Below, piece after piece: positions 1 to 14,284 of a DNA stretch of 64,000 nt (the stretch's first letter is position 1; every line of letters starts with the position of its first letter). Below the pieces are notes generated by a model. It was not told the DNA's origin. It did not search any database and saw only the letters and a program-made list of their open reading frames with translations. Made by a program: the position numbers and the translations under genes. Origin of the DNA: Archegozetes longisetosus (Eukaryota; Arthropoda; Arachnida; Sarcoptiformes; Trhypochthoniidae). The stretch lies in the NCBI GenBank assembly GCA_018873245.2, contig JAEMBT020000001.1, forward strand, positions 15,064,220-15,128,219. Reading direction: 5' to 3'.

Positions 1-579
1 AAACCAGTTTAATGTCTCAAACCATTACTACTGAATAAGTTATTAACTTATAAGTTATTGTTCGCTAACATGGTGTCTTCTACTAAAATCTCTTGTTTGT
101 TTAGATAGTTCTTTCAACTGATCAATCTTTTTATGCATGCTTTTGCCTCCAGACCTAATCACAGAAAAGTCAATTGTGATCTGAATTCAATTCTCAAGTT
201 TATTCAATTCATTATTGGTTTCAGTCTTTCTGCTTGTTGTGAGTTTGAGCGTTGATAGACTGTTGAGAAGATGGAGTTTTACTCCACGCATTTGGTGCGC
301 TTCTCACCAACGCAGACCATAACAGATACCATAACACTTAGAGCTACACTAATTCACCCACTCATCTCGTTTTTCTGTTTTTATGTTCATTTGCCAAAAG
401 CGGTTCAATTGCGCCACAACACCATAACAACTCAGACACGTTCTAGCAGTACATATGAGTTTTACAAATCTATTAACGTTCAAATGTGTGTCACTTCTAA
501 AACAACAGAAAGTGTCAATTAATTAAGTTAAACTCGTGTCATTCTAATGTGGTTAACATTGATTTTGAACACTTTTCAG
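1..579. other. Upstream intron or 5' region of the RGS gene
   Basis: No exon could be supported here. The sequence ends in a pyrimidine-rich acceptor (tttcag at 574-579) leading into the first visible RGS-gene exon, so it is read as intron. The open frame at 271-522 has no recognisable domain and is probably chance. Confidence 0.5.
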
Positions 580-3500
580 GAAATAGCAGCCAGTGGTAGC
601 TCATCAGCAGGTGCTACGACTTCTACAAGTCCTCCGATTGTCAACGAGAATGGTTCGAATGGTGCGAACGGTGCGTCAAACACTGCCTCTATTAGTTCTA
701 ATGCAACCGTAGTCGATTTGGGCTCTTCTCGGAAGGTCTCCTGGAGATCCAAAACCTGGAAAGGCCAACAAAATAATGATGAGGAAAAGAAAACATCATC
801 TAATTATCCACGCAAACATTCCCTCACTGTGCCCGGAGAGCCCAGACACTTCCGAACGCTTCATCGAAGAGAATCAGGAAGTAGATCACCCGTCGATTCG
901 AGCTGTGGTGGTAGAAGCCCTTCTGAATTGAGTACTCCCAGTCCCAGTTGTAGTAATAGCATGTAAGTTCATTAGCAGCATACAGTCCATTCTCTCTATA
1001 CAGTCTGCTTCCCTTATACTCCCCTTATACTTAAGTTGGATATAGTCAACAACGAGCTATGATATACACTCTCAAAAAAGTCACTTGCAGATTTTCTACA
1101 CTATATCCGATATTGTGAACTGCCGTTACAATGAACAGATTTCGATTGAACTGTAACGGGAGGCGATTGTATCACTGATTCAATTATCATCAAATACTAC
1201 AGCTATTTCTTATTATTTATTGACTGCCTATAAACTTTGCTCTAAATGTCAGATTAATTTACACGATTGTTCTTAACTTGAGATGAACATTTATTTTTGG
1301 CTTCATTTTTTCTCACTAATAGCACTTAAGTGAAGTGTTTGACGCACTCAATGCTAGATTATAGCCGCCAAATAACCTTCTCTAGCACTCTCCTGGTTTA
1401 AATTTCAAGATTACTAGAATCTAAACTTGAACTTTCATAAAAATAATCCAATCCTTCATCGGTTATAAGTACAGATCTAAGTTTATTGAACTAAGAAATA
1501 GTTGGATGAGTGCTATCAGTGATTGAGATAAAATAGAAGATAAAGTTTAATAGCACCGACCTAACCAAATATAACTATAATTTTCATATCTAATATTTAG
1601 AAACGACGATCACTCAGCCTCATCATGTAGTAGTGGTACAGGTCTTGCTATTGAATTAGCACGAAAATGCACAGTTAGTGCTGATAGTCTACTACTACAA
1701 ACTGGAATAAATAGCGACCAAAGTGGTACGAGTGGTATTAGTTGTGGTGATCATAGTAAACACGTCAGATCTCCATCAACACTAATGCCGTCATCATCTT
1801 TCATTTCAGGACAACGAAGAATTAGCTCTAGCATTAGCTCAGATCGCATACATCAACAATCAAAGGTAACATAGAATGTTGCTGTAGTCAGTATTCCTCA
1901 CGTGGCTCTCTAAACCTCTAGATTTTAGTCTAAGCGAGTGTTTTATTGACGGGGCTTTAGCCAACAGTTTTAGTCTACGATTTATCTTATCTTTTGTTAT
2001 GCATGTATTTTGTGGCTACCAATTTATCTCAATGAAAGCTCAGTATTTTAACACTGCTAAAACCATTGTTTTTTCTTCTGAGTTATTATTTTCAATCAAA
2101 TATCAGAAATGATAATTTAAAGTTCAGTTGGGATTAGCTTGTACTTAGCAGCAAAAAAACTTTTCCCAGAGAATTCTTCAGTTTCCACGATTAAGCAAAA
2201 CTTAATTCTAGCGTCTCATATCTGGTGGTTGTTTGGTTTAGCTTACAAACATATAGCGAACAAGTTCTTAAATGAGTGAAAAGCAGAAGAGAAAGCTTTC
2301 GACAAATCGTATTAGGCATTTTCCTTAAGAGGGCTTTTATAGTGAAATTAAAATTTGATAAACTTCAGTGTTTTGCTCACACATTCAAATTAAAATTTGA
2401 TAAACTTTACTATTTTGCTCACACATCTATCCTTGTGTTTACTTTCAGAGTGAATCCTCTCACAGAAGTGTATCACCAAAGCCTATTCCAGATCGAAAGG
2501 CAACGACACCAGAGCCTCAACAACAACCAAGTTCATCGTCTTCATCGTCACGTCGTCGTAAAGGAAGTATGGCTTTCGTGTCAAGTAGTTCTGGAAAGAT
2601 TGCAAGACTGCTCAGAAGAACACATAGCGCTGGATGTTCTAAGGATGTTCCGGCATATGCTCTCTTCTTAAGTGATAAGACAACTGTAAGAATATAACTC
2701 ATCTATAAATGTTACTTCTTTCTTCTTCCGCCTTCTCTGTAATTCATATTAAGCTCTCACTTCTCATATCAATTTCTCGAATCATCACTGCATAAACACA
2801 TTATTGATCTTATTTGTCGGTTATGTTAGATTAGGTTATGTTAGCTTATGCTAGATATGTTTGCCTAAAGGTACAAATTTCAAACCTAACTTATGATAAC
2901 TTTAATAGTTTGAGAGTTATTTTATGATCATAGCTTGAGTTTGTATAGTGGTATTCAGTTCGATATGTGTATATATTATTCATGAATTGAGTATTTGAGA
3001 GGCGTTAGTTATTAATGGCAAACAATAGGCTTCTGAGGCAATAGAGCCAATGTATGATCTATATTATTTAATCTAATGATGAAGTTACATTTAGCAACAA
3101 ACAAAAGTAGCAATCACTAAATTATTATGTTATATATTCTGTTAGTTTAGCAATTGTGCATTTATTTCAAATATATAGGTGTTATATAACCTTTTCCTCA
3201 ATTCATTTTGTTATCGCCAAACACCCACACTGTCTTCGAACTGTTTAATATATATTGTCTTTTCAGACATTGCTCTTCTTTCTAAAAATAACTATCCCTT
3301 TCGATCTTTTTGTTTTATCACATATTTCCAATTGCTAACTCTATTTCAAATTCAACTTCTTCTTTAATCAATTCTTACAGCGCTCAGAAGGCAAAGAACA
3401 TTCGAAGAGAGGAAGGAAACAAGCGCCGTAAGTTGATTAATAGCATACTAAACATATTTGATTCTTGCATGTCGTACTGGATCTCTCTCTCTCTCTCTCT

Positions 3501-6500
3501 CTCTCGCTCACTCTTGTTGATGCTGATACGGCCAAAATAGTTTTTTCATGCGGAAACACTGATCAAATTGCAAGTTTGTGATCGGACCGATAGGTCTTTG
3601 AACGATATGTTAAGTAATTCTCAAAGTAGAAGAAAATGACATTAAAAGAGAACGCTTGTACTGAACAGTTGGATAGACTTTTATTAATAGTTTTTGATGA
3701 CGCGAACACAAACTCGATTCTTATACCAGTTTATTTATAGCTACAGACCGGAACATATTTGACAAAAATATCGGATTTTCTCGGACCATATTTGAAAATA
3801 ATTTTCGGTCTATTTATATAACCATTTCTAAGGCAATATAGTTTAATGTATTCTGAGATATTGAATCTCGCACGAAAGCTGTCCTGTGAAGGTGTAATAA
3901 AATGCTGCTATTTTCACTTGTAAGCCAATCCCAGAAAATGTATCTCTTTTTCATAGAATCAGTCTTTTAGACAAATTTTGGTCCTTTAGAAGTAAATATC
4001 AATTACGAACATAGTATCAATTATTCAATACTATACTTCAATGCAATTACTAACTTATTGGTTGGTCGCTCATTCTAAATATGTTCCAGATTGTCATAGA
4101 CTAGATCCAAGAATAGAGTGTAAATAATTCTATTTTTGTATTGCGAGCTAATACTTTGTCGAGAATTATCCATTAATCTATCGGATATTCTGGTCACAAT
4201 TTATTAATAGACAAATAACTTGACTGATCACTAAAATATATATTAGTAAATTAAATGACGGAAGTTATCTTGCCATTCATTATTAAGAGAGTATATTGAA
4301 TCCTATTTTTCAGATATAGTCAAACTAAGTTTACTATTCCTTAGGTTTTCAGTATCGATCCAATGCTAATTTGCAGGGAAAATAGGAATAGATATGAAAT
4401 TCTCCTATTTGTTTACTTATATAACTTTTTCAAATTTGATTTTAATGCCTGAATCATGATGAAAGAAACGATTTATTTTTGTATAAATAAAAAGTATTAG
4501 CAAAATTCAATACAAGTAATTCTGGGATTCAGTACAAGTAACACTAGGATTCAATGCAAGTAGTTCTGGGATTCAATACAACTAACACTAGGATACAATA
4601 CAAGTAATTCTGGGCACGAGTAAAAAATGGGTCCATAAGCAAACATTTTTTCAATTTATGCAGCGAAAGAAAAATGATTTTTTCGTCCAACCCTAATATT
4701 TACTGCTATTAGTTAAAGTTCAATGTTTATCTAACGCTATTTTTAGAAAGGCTATAGTCTTTCTATTTTCATTGCACACTCTAAAGCTTAATGATCCTTG
4801 ATAGCAACCTCGAGTGTTGTCTTCTTATCCAATGCCTTTCATTATATCATATTATGTTCACATATTAACCAACTTATGGAACACTCAATATAGTGATCAT
4901 AGCAAACTTTAAATCAAATTCGGCAAAATATATGACGCGCATCACAGGTACGTTACTATAGTGACGACCTTTTCTTGTTGTTATCAATGGCTATTCAGTT
5001 TACAACTTTACAATACTGACAAACTTTGTTAACCCAACATTCGCTCAAATGACCTGTCAATTGATCTTAGAAGACGTTGTAGAATAATCTAAATGTAAAT
5101 GTTTTACTGAAGAGTATATTTCACAGCTAATTCAGTCTCTTCAAAAGTGTCGGCAAAAAACTTGATGTACTACTGCACTTAAGATTATAGATTTGTGAAT
5201 TTTATCTATAAGTAGGAACGAGAAGTCGCATTTTGTGTAGGCCTCGCATTATCGCTGATTTTATATGAGAAAATGAGCAAATAAAAAGTGAGAAAACGAG
5301 CGAATAAAAACGAGAAAATAAGAGAATAAAAAATTCGGAAATAAGCAAACAGAAAATAAGACTGATTTAAGCAGTCTAACATTTAGCTTGGTTATTTTCT
5401 GATGCGAAATGCGTGTACCATATACAAAAGCAACTTTGTCTCGATCTTAGTTGCAAGGGAAGATAATTGAGAAAATGGAAAAAGGGATGCGCTGTGCTCT
5501 AAATAAAATTGTCACCAATTGAAGAAAGTGAACTCGTGCTATTTTTAGCTCGAGTGCATCTGCCAGTAATTCTATTTGATTCGGGAAATACTAATGCAGT
5601 TCATCTCTCATTATAATATGCTTTAAGTTTTGAGTTTAGTTCACTTGCTCTATAATCGATTCTAATATAAGAAGCTCTAAATTTGTACTATGAAATAAAC
5701 TATTTATATGATTTCATTTAGTATTTAGAAATATTGAACTTTGAATTTTCAATTTTTCAACTTTGATTTTGCTATTGGAGACAATTTTAAATGCAAATAT
5801 TCATATGGCTTCATTTAATAATATGAACTATTTATTTGAAGTTTAAAGTGATGTTTGTTGCATTTTTCATTGATTTCATGTTAATTTATGACTCGGCAAA
5901 TGCTTGGAAGGTAATCATTAACTTATTTTCTTTCTTTATTTAATCCTAAATTTCATTCAAAATTGATTCAAAATTGATTCAAAGTTGATTCAAAATTGAT
6001 TCAATAGTTTAAAATTGGTTTATAGCAAATCAAATCTGCAAGCGACCAATCGAAATGTTGCATTGAAAGTATATTTATAGAAATTGATGAATCAAATAGA
6101 TTTTTGTCTTAATGAAACCGCTGAGAGTCAGTTTTGATTAATAGAAAGCTAATGGAAGAAACCTTTCTGTGAGATCATATGCAGTATTTGATAGCTTATA
6201 AGTTAGAAATTGAGGCAAAAATATCCTACTTATCAAAAAGAGATTTATTTTTATGGTAATGCATTAAGTGCTACCTTAGCGATTGAGTTGCGATTAATGT
6301 CTGCGTCATTGTATTAATTCTGGCACACATTGCAATACAACATCACTTGATTTTCTCATTTTCATTCACCGCTTTTTCTTCTCTTTCTTACTCTCCTTAT
6401 CATTCTTCATATCATTCCTCATATTCCACAGAGCGCTCGAAGATATGAAACAAAGGTTAAGATTTTTGCGGAGGCGTCACACCGACTCATCAATTGAATC

Positions 6501-9500
6501 ATCAGTGAGACCATCGAAAGATGAAGTGGAAAAATGGGCCAAGTCTTTCCTTGATCTTATGAGTAGTCGATGTAAGTCTACTTTATTACTTTTATATTTG
6601 TATCGCTAATGTCTTAAAACAAACTTCTTTAATACCACTTTCTCTTTCCAAATACTTATCTTTCTATGGAAAATAAGTCTTCTTTTCAATTCTTGTTTCT
6701 CTTCTAGTTTTTATTTTTGTCTTATTTTGTTTTATTCTGAGAATATTCTTAGAAGTTTCTGAGAATATTCTTAGAAATTTTTGAGAATATTCTTAGAAAT
6801 CTCTGATGCAGTAAAAACTGCCTGATTTTTAGATGTAGTTAAGTGCGTTTTAAAAATCAATAACAATTAAGCCGTGTTTTTCTATGGAAATTTTGTATTT
6901 TTTCTTAAAAGCACTTAAGTGCATATCAAACTTAGACAGGTTTTACTGTAATTGTCAATTTGATTCCAGATGGAAGTGCACTGTTTCGTGCCTTCTTATC
7001 GCGTGAATTCAGCGAAGAAAACATTGAATTCTGGATCGCGTGCGAAGAATTCAAGAAAGCGAGACAGAGCAAAATGACGAACAAAGCCCGCAAAATATTT
7101 GATGATTTCCTCGCTGTTAGAGCACCCAAAGAGGTATAGTTTGAACTTTAAAATAGATGAAAAGTATGATGGATTGATATTGAGAAATGTATTTTGTCTT
7201 GATTTAAATGTAAAAAGTTGTGAAATTCTTAGAAAAGCATGAATTTAGTGCTAAAAATAGATTTTGATAAATTTACGATCAATTCTTTAGAATCTATTTA
7301 TATAAGAAAAAGTTACATCTATCTAAAAATGTGGCAATAATTTGTTGAACTAAATCTTTATTTATTTACCATGAGACATAATGTTCTAAACATTAAATGC
7401 TCACATCTTTGAGTCTGTTTTCCTAATTTAAACTAAGAATTTATAAACAATTGATCAAATGGTCTATAAATAATTGCGAAAATTCTAAAATAGCTCTGGA
7501 AACTAGCTCAAAGCTCAATTATTGTTTATAATCTATCATTTTCTATGCTTCCAAAAGATTGTCAAACTTTCATATATTGATCGATCGATCGATACTTCTT
7601 ACATCGTTGACAATTTTGCGATTATCAGTATAATTGATGAGCACATACATTGATACAAAGTTGATTGTTATCTATTGAATGCCCAATAAAATCGATCAGT
7701 TAATACTATAAGATGTGACGCGCTTTTCTTCTCTACAATCAATATTCTGATTCTTCAATATTCTAATTATTCAATATTCTGATTTGATTTGCGCGTTAGA
7801 TCGATTCCTATAATTAGTCCTCTTCAATGTCAACTTTCAAATTTTAAACAAACAACCAATCATAAGTTATGATTATATATTTGTTAGGAACTGAGAAATC
7901 TTATCAGAATAACCTCTGAATCTTCTTTGTTCAGTCGAATACATTTTCATCTTTATAGTTGGGTTTCTCTTGAGGTTAAAGAACATCTCTTATATGATTC
8001 CTGACCTAGGCTTATAAGAGAGATGTAATTGTCACATATCTATCGATTAGACGCTTCAAAAGACTGATATATTCTTTTATTTGAGAGCCAAACATGTAAT
8101 AAGAATTGATATATATTTTTTTTACAAAATTTTCTCTTAAGAAGTGTTCTAAATGCAGAGCCGCTTTTTGATATAGATTAGAAGAGAAAAGCTTTCTATT
8201 TGTTCGTTGAAATCACATCTATTGAAATAGCATAAAATTGAAATATTTGCATTCATACCAAATGATTTAGTCACTATGAATTTAGTTTTTTGATCAAATC
8301 TAAATGATTTTGATTTTGTAGTAGGCCTGTTATTGCTTTAAACTAGAATTAGAAGCATTCTTTAAAGTTATAAAAGTTATATTATGTATATATTTACGTC
8401 TGTTAAGCGTACAATGTTTTTAATCCTATAATAGTTTAATAATAGTACTTATTATTTGACTCATTTTCGTGTATGGATAATTAATAGTGACTACAATTAA
8501 TATGACTTTTGTATTGTGTTCTTCTAAACAGAACAATGCCTTTATTACTTCATAACACTTGAGTAGAGAATCAAAATGAATATATCTTTTCGCTATCATA
8601 ATAAATAATTAATTCAATCATTATGACCAAAACCAAATTAACTTTCATTATTATAGCATTGAATTGGCGAAGAATAATATAATGGATGAGTGTTTGACAT
8701 TTAGGAATGAACTGAGTTGAACATGTCCTACTTTTGTTTCTACACTTCAATCTTGTCGATAACCAGGTTTTTGTCCATAATCAAGTTTCAGCTTCATTCC
8801 AATATCAAAATTTTAAAATAGGAATTTTGCCAAATTCTAGCTTCGAGCCAAACTTTCAAATCTTGTTTTTCTCTTTTATTGTTCACTTTGACTGAAATCT
8901 ATAAAAAAGAAATAATCCTGAATGACCTTTGGATTCTTTACAAGTCTACATTTGGATTCTCGAAAACATAGTCGTCAAATTATAGTCTACTTCAAATTGC
9001 ATTCTCCTTTCAAACTCACTTTATGATTAAGCACTTTATGAAAAATAAACATTCAAATAATGTACTCAGAGCAGTCATAAATCAGATTATTTTTTTCCAG
9101 CTCAACAATTGCTAATTCATTCTTCTTATTAGTCTTTAGAATCTATTTAATCAACTTTCAGTTTTACATCTTTTTGTTTTCATGACAATCTTTGTGCTAA
9201 TTCTTGTTCTGACATTTAATGTAAATACTTTTTGAATTGAGTCATAATTATATAGTTTCTCTTATTACTTCCTCTAAGAATAAGATTCTTAGAGTTTTTA
9301 AAAAATAAATCACAAGTCACTAGTCATTTAAACTAAAAATGTTTACTCAAATACTATACTGAATTGAAATAATTTTTCAAATGAATTTCAGGTGAATTTG
9401 GACCCGAAGTTGCGAACAGCAATTATGCAAAACCTGTCAAACCCTAGCCGTAATGCGTTTGATGCGGCACAGCGCAAAATACAAGGTCTACTTGAATCTG

Positions 9501-9610
9501 ATGCCTATTTGCGGTTTCTTCAATCAGAACTTTACACTGACTTAATTTGCCACGAGACTAATCAACCAAAAACATCACCAAAATCTGTCGCTCAGTCTGA
9601 AGACTCTTGA
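580..9610 (+). CDS. Regulator of G-protein signalling (RGS) protein, R4-like; 3' seven exons, 5' end outside the window
   Basis: The exons are 580-962, 1601-1865, 2449-2685, 3381-3427, 6432-6571, 6970-7133 and 9392-9610. All have GT-AG borders and phases that join without a break, giving 484 codons before the TGA at 9608-9610. The first 310 residues are low-complexity, Ser/Gly/Asn-rich and basic. A basic amphipathic stretch (MKQRLRFLRRR, about 316-326) then precedes the RGS domain (about 342-463). The domain shows FSEENIEFW, with the Glu-Asn pair that contacts the G-alpha switch region at about 374-375, then a NLSNPSRNAFD segment and a SDAYLRFLQSELY end. RGS proteins speed GTP hydrolysis by Gi/Gq alpha subunits at the plasma membrane. 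The helix before the domain and the domain sequence resemble R4 members such as RGS3 or RGS8; the subfamily is inference. An in-frame ATG at 547 exists, but the acceptor just after it makes continuation from an upstream exon more likely. Confidence 0.88.
2345..2428. repeat. 42-bp tandem duplication in an RGS intron
   Basis: Two nearly identical copies of a 42-bp unit (aaattaaaatttgataaac... ending gctcacacat) lie head to tail, ending about 20 bp before the acceptor of the exon at 2449. Confidence 0.8.
3428..6431 (+). other. 3-kb RGS-gene intron with short tandem repeats
   Basis: AT-rich intron with no supported exon. It carries five copies of a 22-bp unit (attcaatacaagtaattctggg and variants, 4504-4613), a run of AAATAAG/GAGAAAA-type repeats near 5270-5350, and a 12-bp unit (attcaaaattga) repeated four times at 5955-6004. 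It ends in a ttccacag acceptor. Confidence 0.7.
3483..3504. repeat. (CT)n microsatellite
   Basis: A pure CT dinucleotide tract in the intron after the 47-nt exon. Confidence 0.9.
6736..6801. repeat. Three tandem copies of a 24-bp unit in an RGS intron
   Basis: The unit contains gagaatattcttagaa and recurs three times in the 398-bp intron between exons 6432-6571 and 6970-7133. Confidence 0.8.
7134..9391 (+). other. 2.26-kb intron inside the RGS domain
   Basis: It starts gtatag after codon GAG and ends ttttcag-type (aatttcag) before GTG AAT TTG. The codons on both sides join in phase 0 into the conserved RGS core. No repeat or gene was recognised inside. Confidence 0.75.
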
Positions 9611-9869
9611 ATTTTAACGGACATTATCTTATAATAAATAGATCTCTAATCATCGAAATTATTTCACATCAATTCATTACTTCATTGTTGAGACTTTTAT
9701 ATGAAACTAGAATTGAATTAATGAAGAAAAAGCCCGAACTCTATCTCGCATACTATGAAACACTTAACGATACCTTAACTGAGAAGAAGAGAAACTTTTA
9801 ATTGAATTCTAATTTGAAAATAATTAGATTTTGTCTTCTTCTTCATACCATAAGTGCGAATATTTGTGC

Positions 9870-9875
9870 AATAAA
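9870..9875 (+). terminator. Possible poly(A) signal of the RGS gene
   Basis: AATAAA lies about 260 bp after the RGS stop codon. Other AATAAA-like hexamers occur nearby, so the real cleavage site is unsettled. Confidence 0.4.
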
Positions 9876-10333
9876 GGCAAAAGTGGTAATATTGCTATTA
9901 TTTCTTCTCCAAATATATGTGCGCTCGTCTTCTCTGGTCTATTTGGGTCTTGTTTTGTCTTCTTTTATATACAGTAAATATATTTCGATCTTTTCAACAA
10001 AAACTAAGTTATTTGCAGCAAATCATTTTCTTTCTTCATCTCTTATTATTGGTCGCCAATCATTTGCTGCGATGCCTTTTCTCGACCTTTTTCATACTTA
10101 ATCCATTAGTTCTAAAGAAGTGTTGCGGGACAGCACTTACTAATTGGTCGAAAATCACTGATGCCAACAAATATTGTATGCTTAGAAAAGTTCAACTTTT
10201 GATCAACGATCAAATTAAGTAAATATTATATATGAGACAATGTTTTATAAGTGTAAGACATCTAAAACCCTAACCTATTCTTCATTTGTAAAACTTTGCA
10301 CTCATGTCTTAACTAGGATAAAGCTAACCAATA

Positions 10334-10537
10334 CAGTCTGGCCCGGTTATTGGCAACTCGTTTATTGGCAAACCCGTTTGTTAGCAAATCATTTATTAAG
10401 TACCAGCCAATCCAATCACATGCTAGAATTGGGATATAGGCCTAGCTGGTTATAGGCAATCCCTGCTACAGGCAACTCTCGTTAAAGGCAACCTATTTCC
10501 TACGCACTGATCAGTTGCCTATAACCGGGTCAGACTG
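10334..10537. mobile_element. Short pogo/Tigger-like MITE with CAGTCTG termini
   Basis: Terminal inverted repeats of about 27 bp: the left end reads cagtctggcccggttattgg and the complement of the right end reads cagtctgacccggttatagg. A TA precedes the left end. The right flank does not keep a clear TA. The inside contains several copies of a GGCAA(C/A)-type word. No coding sequence. Confidence 0.75.
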
Positions 10538-12727
10538 AAACTATAAAAATGACATATTATTGTTAAAATGAATACTAGAAAAACATGACTGTTAACTCGA
10601 AGTATTATCATTTTATGGTAAATATTTTAGTCTTTCTATTATAATATACAAATGGAGTATACCTTTTAATGGTTTACTGTTATAAATGTGCATAATTATT
10701 AGATTTGACAATTGTATAGTTAATTAAACCTTTGAAAAAACCTATTGTGCCATAATATTTATAAATTGACCAACAAAGCACACTAACTAATGTTATTCCC
10801 TTCAATTATGCAGTTTGTTAAACAACTAAAAGTTGCCGCAATATATGTAAACTGTTTATAGTTTGCGTTCATTTCTTTTCTACAGTAATAATAAATTATT
10901 CAAACAGATCTTAGTATTTAATAATTGGGTCATAGGCTGGTTAGAAACGAGCTCAGAGGCTGCTATCTATCTCCTGCTTCTTATCTACTATGACTAGCTT
11001 AGGATTGACAAAATACATAAAAACTGAATCAAAATATATAAAAACTGAATCAAAATATATAAAAACTGAATCGAAACTTGTTTCTTTATGTTTCATCTTA
11101 CTTATTGAAACTCATCTTACTTATTTTGACCAAAGATAAGCTGCAGGATTCGTAGAATTCTTCTCAACTCGTTATAGCAGCCGATTATACAATTATAGTT
11201 TAGATGATGAATATTTTGTCTTTAGTCTGAGCCCTGATAACAATACTTATAATCTTTATTGACTTTCATTGTATCACTTGTGTCCATATTTACATAATAC
11301 TTGATTCTCAGAATTTTCTCACTTTATTTGTTTTGTTTTTGGATCACAACCAGAAATATAGTGCAATAATTTTATGGTCCAATTATTAGATCCTTCATAT
11401 GCAACAACCATTGATGTGAACAAAATTTTTACCTTTTCTTCTTTTCTATTAAGTCAACAACTTTTTGTTCAAAACAAATTAAACTTCATTTTTGTATAAA
11501 ATCTCATAAATCTGTTCATTTTCTAACTTGTTTCAAGTTATTTTTCAAATTGATTATGAATTTAGTTTTTTTTTTCATGATTAAAGAATGCAAACAAATC
11601 GAACAAACTATAAAATGCGACTACTTTTCTTCATCAAAAAGTAGATCTAATTGACGACTACATCATTATTACGCAATACATGTTTTCTAAGTATACTCTC
11701 TGATGAAATCAGTTCGAAATGTATTTCTATGAATCAATATTAGCTAAACAAACAGAATCTGTACTTAAGCCTTAGTCAATATATTGATTCACGTCTTAAA
11801 TATAATGGTATCGCGTGCAACAATATGAAAATCACCGCCTAATCACCTTAATTGTAGATTGCTTATAAATGCCATGCAATCTAAATTTAATACGTTATTC
11901 TAAAGACTATTGAGCACACAATTATATGCGTGCTATGCAAGTTATAGCTCGGTCACTTTAAAACGATGCATAGCAACGAGAAGTAATGCGTAGCAACGAA
12001 AGGTCATGCGTAGCAACGAGAAGTCATGCGTTCTTATGAGAATATTCCTATTTTCTCTTATAATGTCAAATTCAATTCCTAATTATTTTAGACTAAATAG
12101 AGGATCACAATTAAAAATTAAGCTCAAATTGATAAGCATGACTGGGAGGATAATCATAGCTTAGGTACTTTTCTTGTACCCGCGCATCTTTTTAAGTAAG
12201 TCTCTGTACTGTCAATTGAAATCAGGTCTATTCTTCCTACTAACTCATTCATAATTCTATTTGCTCTAAGATAAAAAGGACTTTAGTAATATTGCACTTT
12301 TGTGTATAGTATTTCATTGATAGCTTAAGTTTTTGCAATTGCAAATAGACTTTAGAACAACCATTGAGTCATCGAAACTGAAGTTATATTCACGTCTCAG
12401 TTCATTCGACATCATTTATTCAATTATAAAAGCATTAAAGAAGTTCAAATTGAAGCCTATGTTTCATTTTTTCAACTTGTCTATAGTAAGGACTTGTATG
12501 AACTGATTATAACGATCGAGTACGTAACAGAGTTCATATCTAAGCGATTCTTATCATATTTCCTAATTCTGTATTAAGTCTAACGTATATAATATCTCAA
12601 ATGACAATCATATTATTGATAAAACTAGTGACTGAAAGTTAATGTTAATCTAATGAAAATGTAACTAATTTTTATGATATTTTGAGAACAACAGTATTTA
12701 TTAGAGAAAAGCATAAGAAATGAGATG

Positions 12728-12729
<2 letters not shown>

Positions 12730-12765
<36 letters not shown>
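12730..12765. repeat. (GA)n microsatellite
   Basis: A pure GA tract; the open frame across it on the minus strand is only the Ser-Leu translation of this repeat. Confidence 0.9.
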
Positions 12766-12767
<2 letters not shown>

Positions 12768-14284
12768 ACTTAATAGAAATGACTTTACTAAACAGATAAT
12801 TTTATTTTGATGAGTATTCAAATTCATTGAAGTGAATATTTTTTCAGAGTGCATAATTATAGTTACAGTAAGTCATAGTAAGCCTTATATACATAAATTA
12901 TAATTTGTATATCAGACTCAAGATAATTATTAATCATATGAACCACTGACGAGTAAGATATTCAGCTCATTATTTTGTGAATCGCGCTCAAACTTCTATA
13001 GAGTAGTGCCTATAATTGAGGTCAAAGTTCACTAAATGTCAAGATATGTGTAGTATTTTAGTTACGTAACTGTCTTATCCATTCGGAGCTCGTGTTTTGC
13101 TATCGATTTTATGATATCCTACAGTATATTCCCTTTCAGGCTAAACATTCTGTGTTTGGAAACGAAGGCACAATTGCACTAAAATTGCATAATACACCTA
13201 AAGGCATTTGTACCGAAATGTTAACATTAATGCCTACTAGATTTGACGCATTGTTCGTTCCTTAAGCAGCTATTTTTAGATTGCAAAGCTAAAGTGTTAA
13301 CGTATTAATTTTATTTATAATTGCACTCTTATTGATTAGAAAATTGTAAGTTTAGAAAAGTTTTCATGTTTCAATAGTAACTCTATTGTTAAGTATTTCT
13401 ATAAGACATAGGAACGAGTTGTCGCGTAGCAACTTATAAATTCAATATCTCTTCATTATAATGCAAATAATGTATGGATTTTAATATTTTTCAAATAACT
13501 TCTATTTTAAAGGCTTTTCAAATGCACTCTCAACTAATGCAACACTTTTTCTCTCGTGATTCAAACTCCAATATCACTGTAATCACTAGAAGTTACCTGT
13601 GATCAAAAGTTGTGCACTTAGAGTGAGCATAAGGTAGAAATAACTGTGTTCGTAGTCAATTATAGTTACCAATTTAATCTATCATTTCGTATTATTATAA
13701 ATCTCAAGGCAAATAAATTTATCTAAAAATTGGTTAAAAGAAATGATTTATGATTGAAAAGACAAGTTATTGACCCAGTGTATGCGAAGTGAATAACTAG
13801 GTTTCTTCCATGAACCAAACAAACCCATGAGGAATGCATTTGTTTCAATATTTGTTTCAATATTTGTTTCAATGAATAGTTAGCCTCTATCTATTACATT
13901 TGACGCAAACTAATTGAAAACTTTTATCTAATTTTTGTTCAAAAGCTCTTCAGTTCAGTGAATGCATGTTTTATACAAATAATACGACTTAATAAATAGA
14001 TTTGCTTCAAAGGAATGTTTATTTTTTCAAATAAAAAGTTATTAATAGAGTATCACAAGCTTTCATTTATTCAGAAACAATTGAAACAGAGATATAAAAG
14101 GCGTTATGACGTGTGATGAAGCAAGTGGAGGAGGAAAGGGTAGAGGCCCCTCAGCTTCAACAATAGGTTTAAAAACGTGATTTGACAAAATGAAAATTGA
14201 CTTTATGGAAATGAAATTGACTTCAGTTGTAGAATACTCGTATAACTGAATAGAATATGAATATTAAGCTGAGAGTCATACTAA

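Noticed and set aside
547..579. ATG at 547 as the start of the RGS protein
   Set aside because: The intervening codons end in a tttcag acceptor exactly where the meaningful coding begins, so continuation from an upstream exon is more likely.
9607..10222. Overlapping open frames after the RGS stop
   Set aside because: Hydrophobic, low-complexity and mutually overlapping with no splice or domain support; read as 3' UTR.
11016..12028. Short direct repeats as a CRISPR-like array
   Set aside because: Repeats are head-to-tail without unique spacers, and the genome is eukaryotic.
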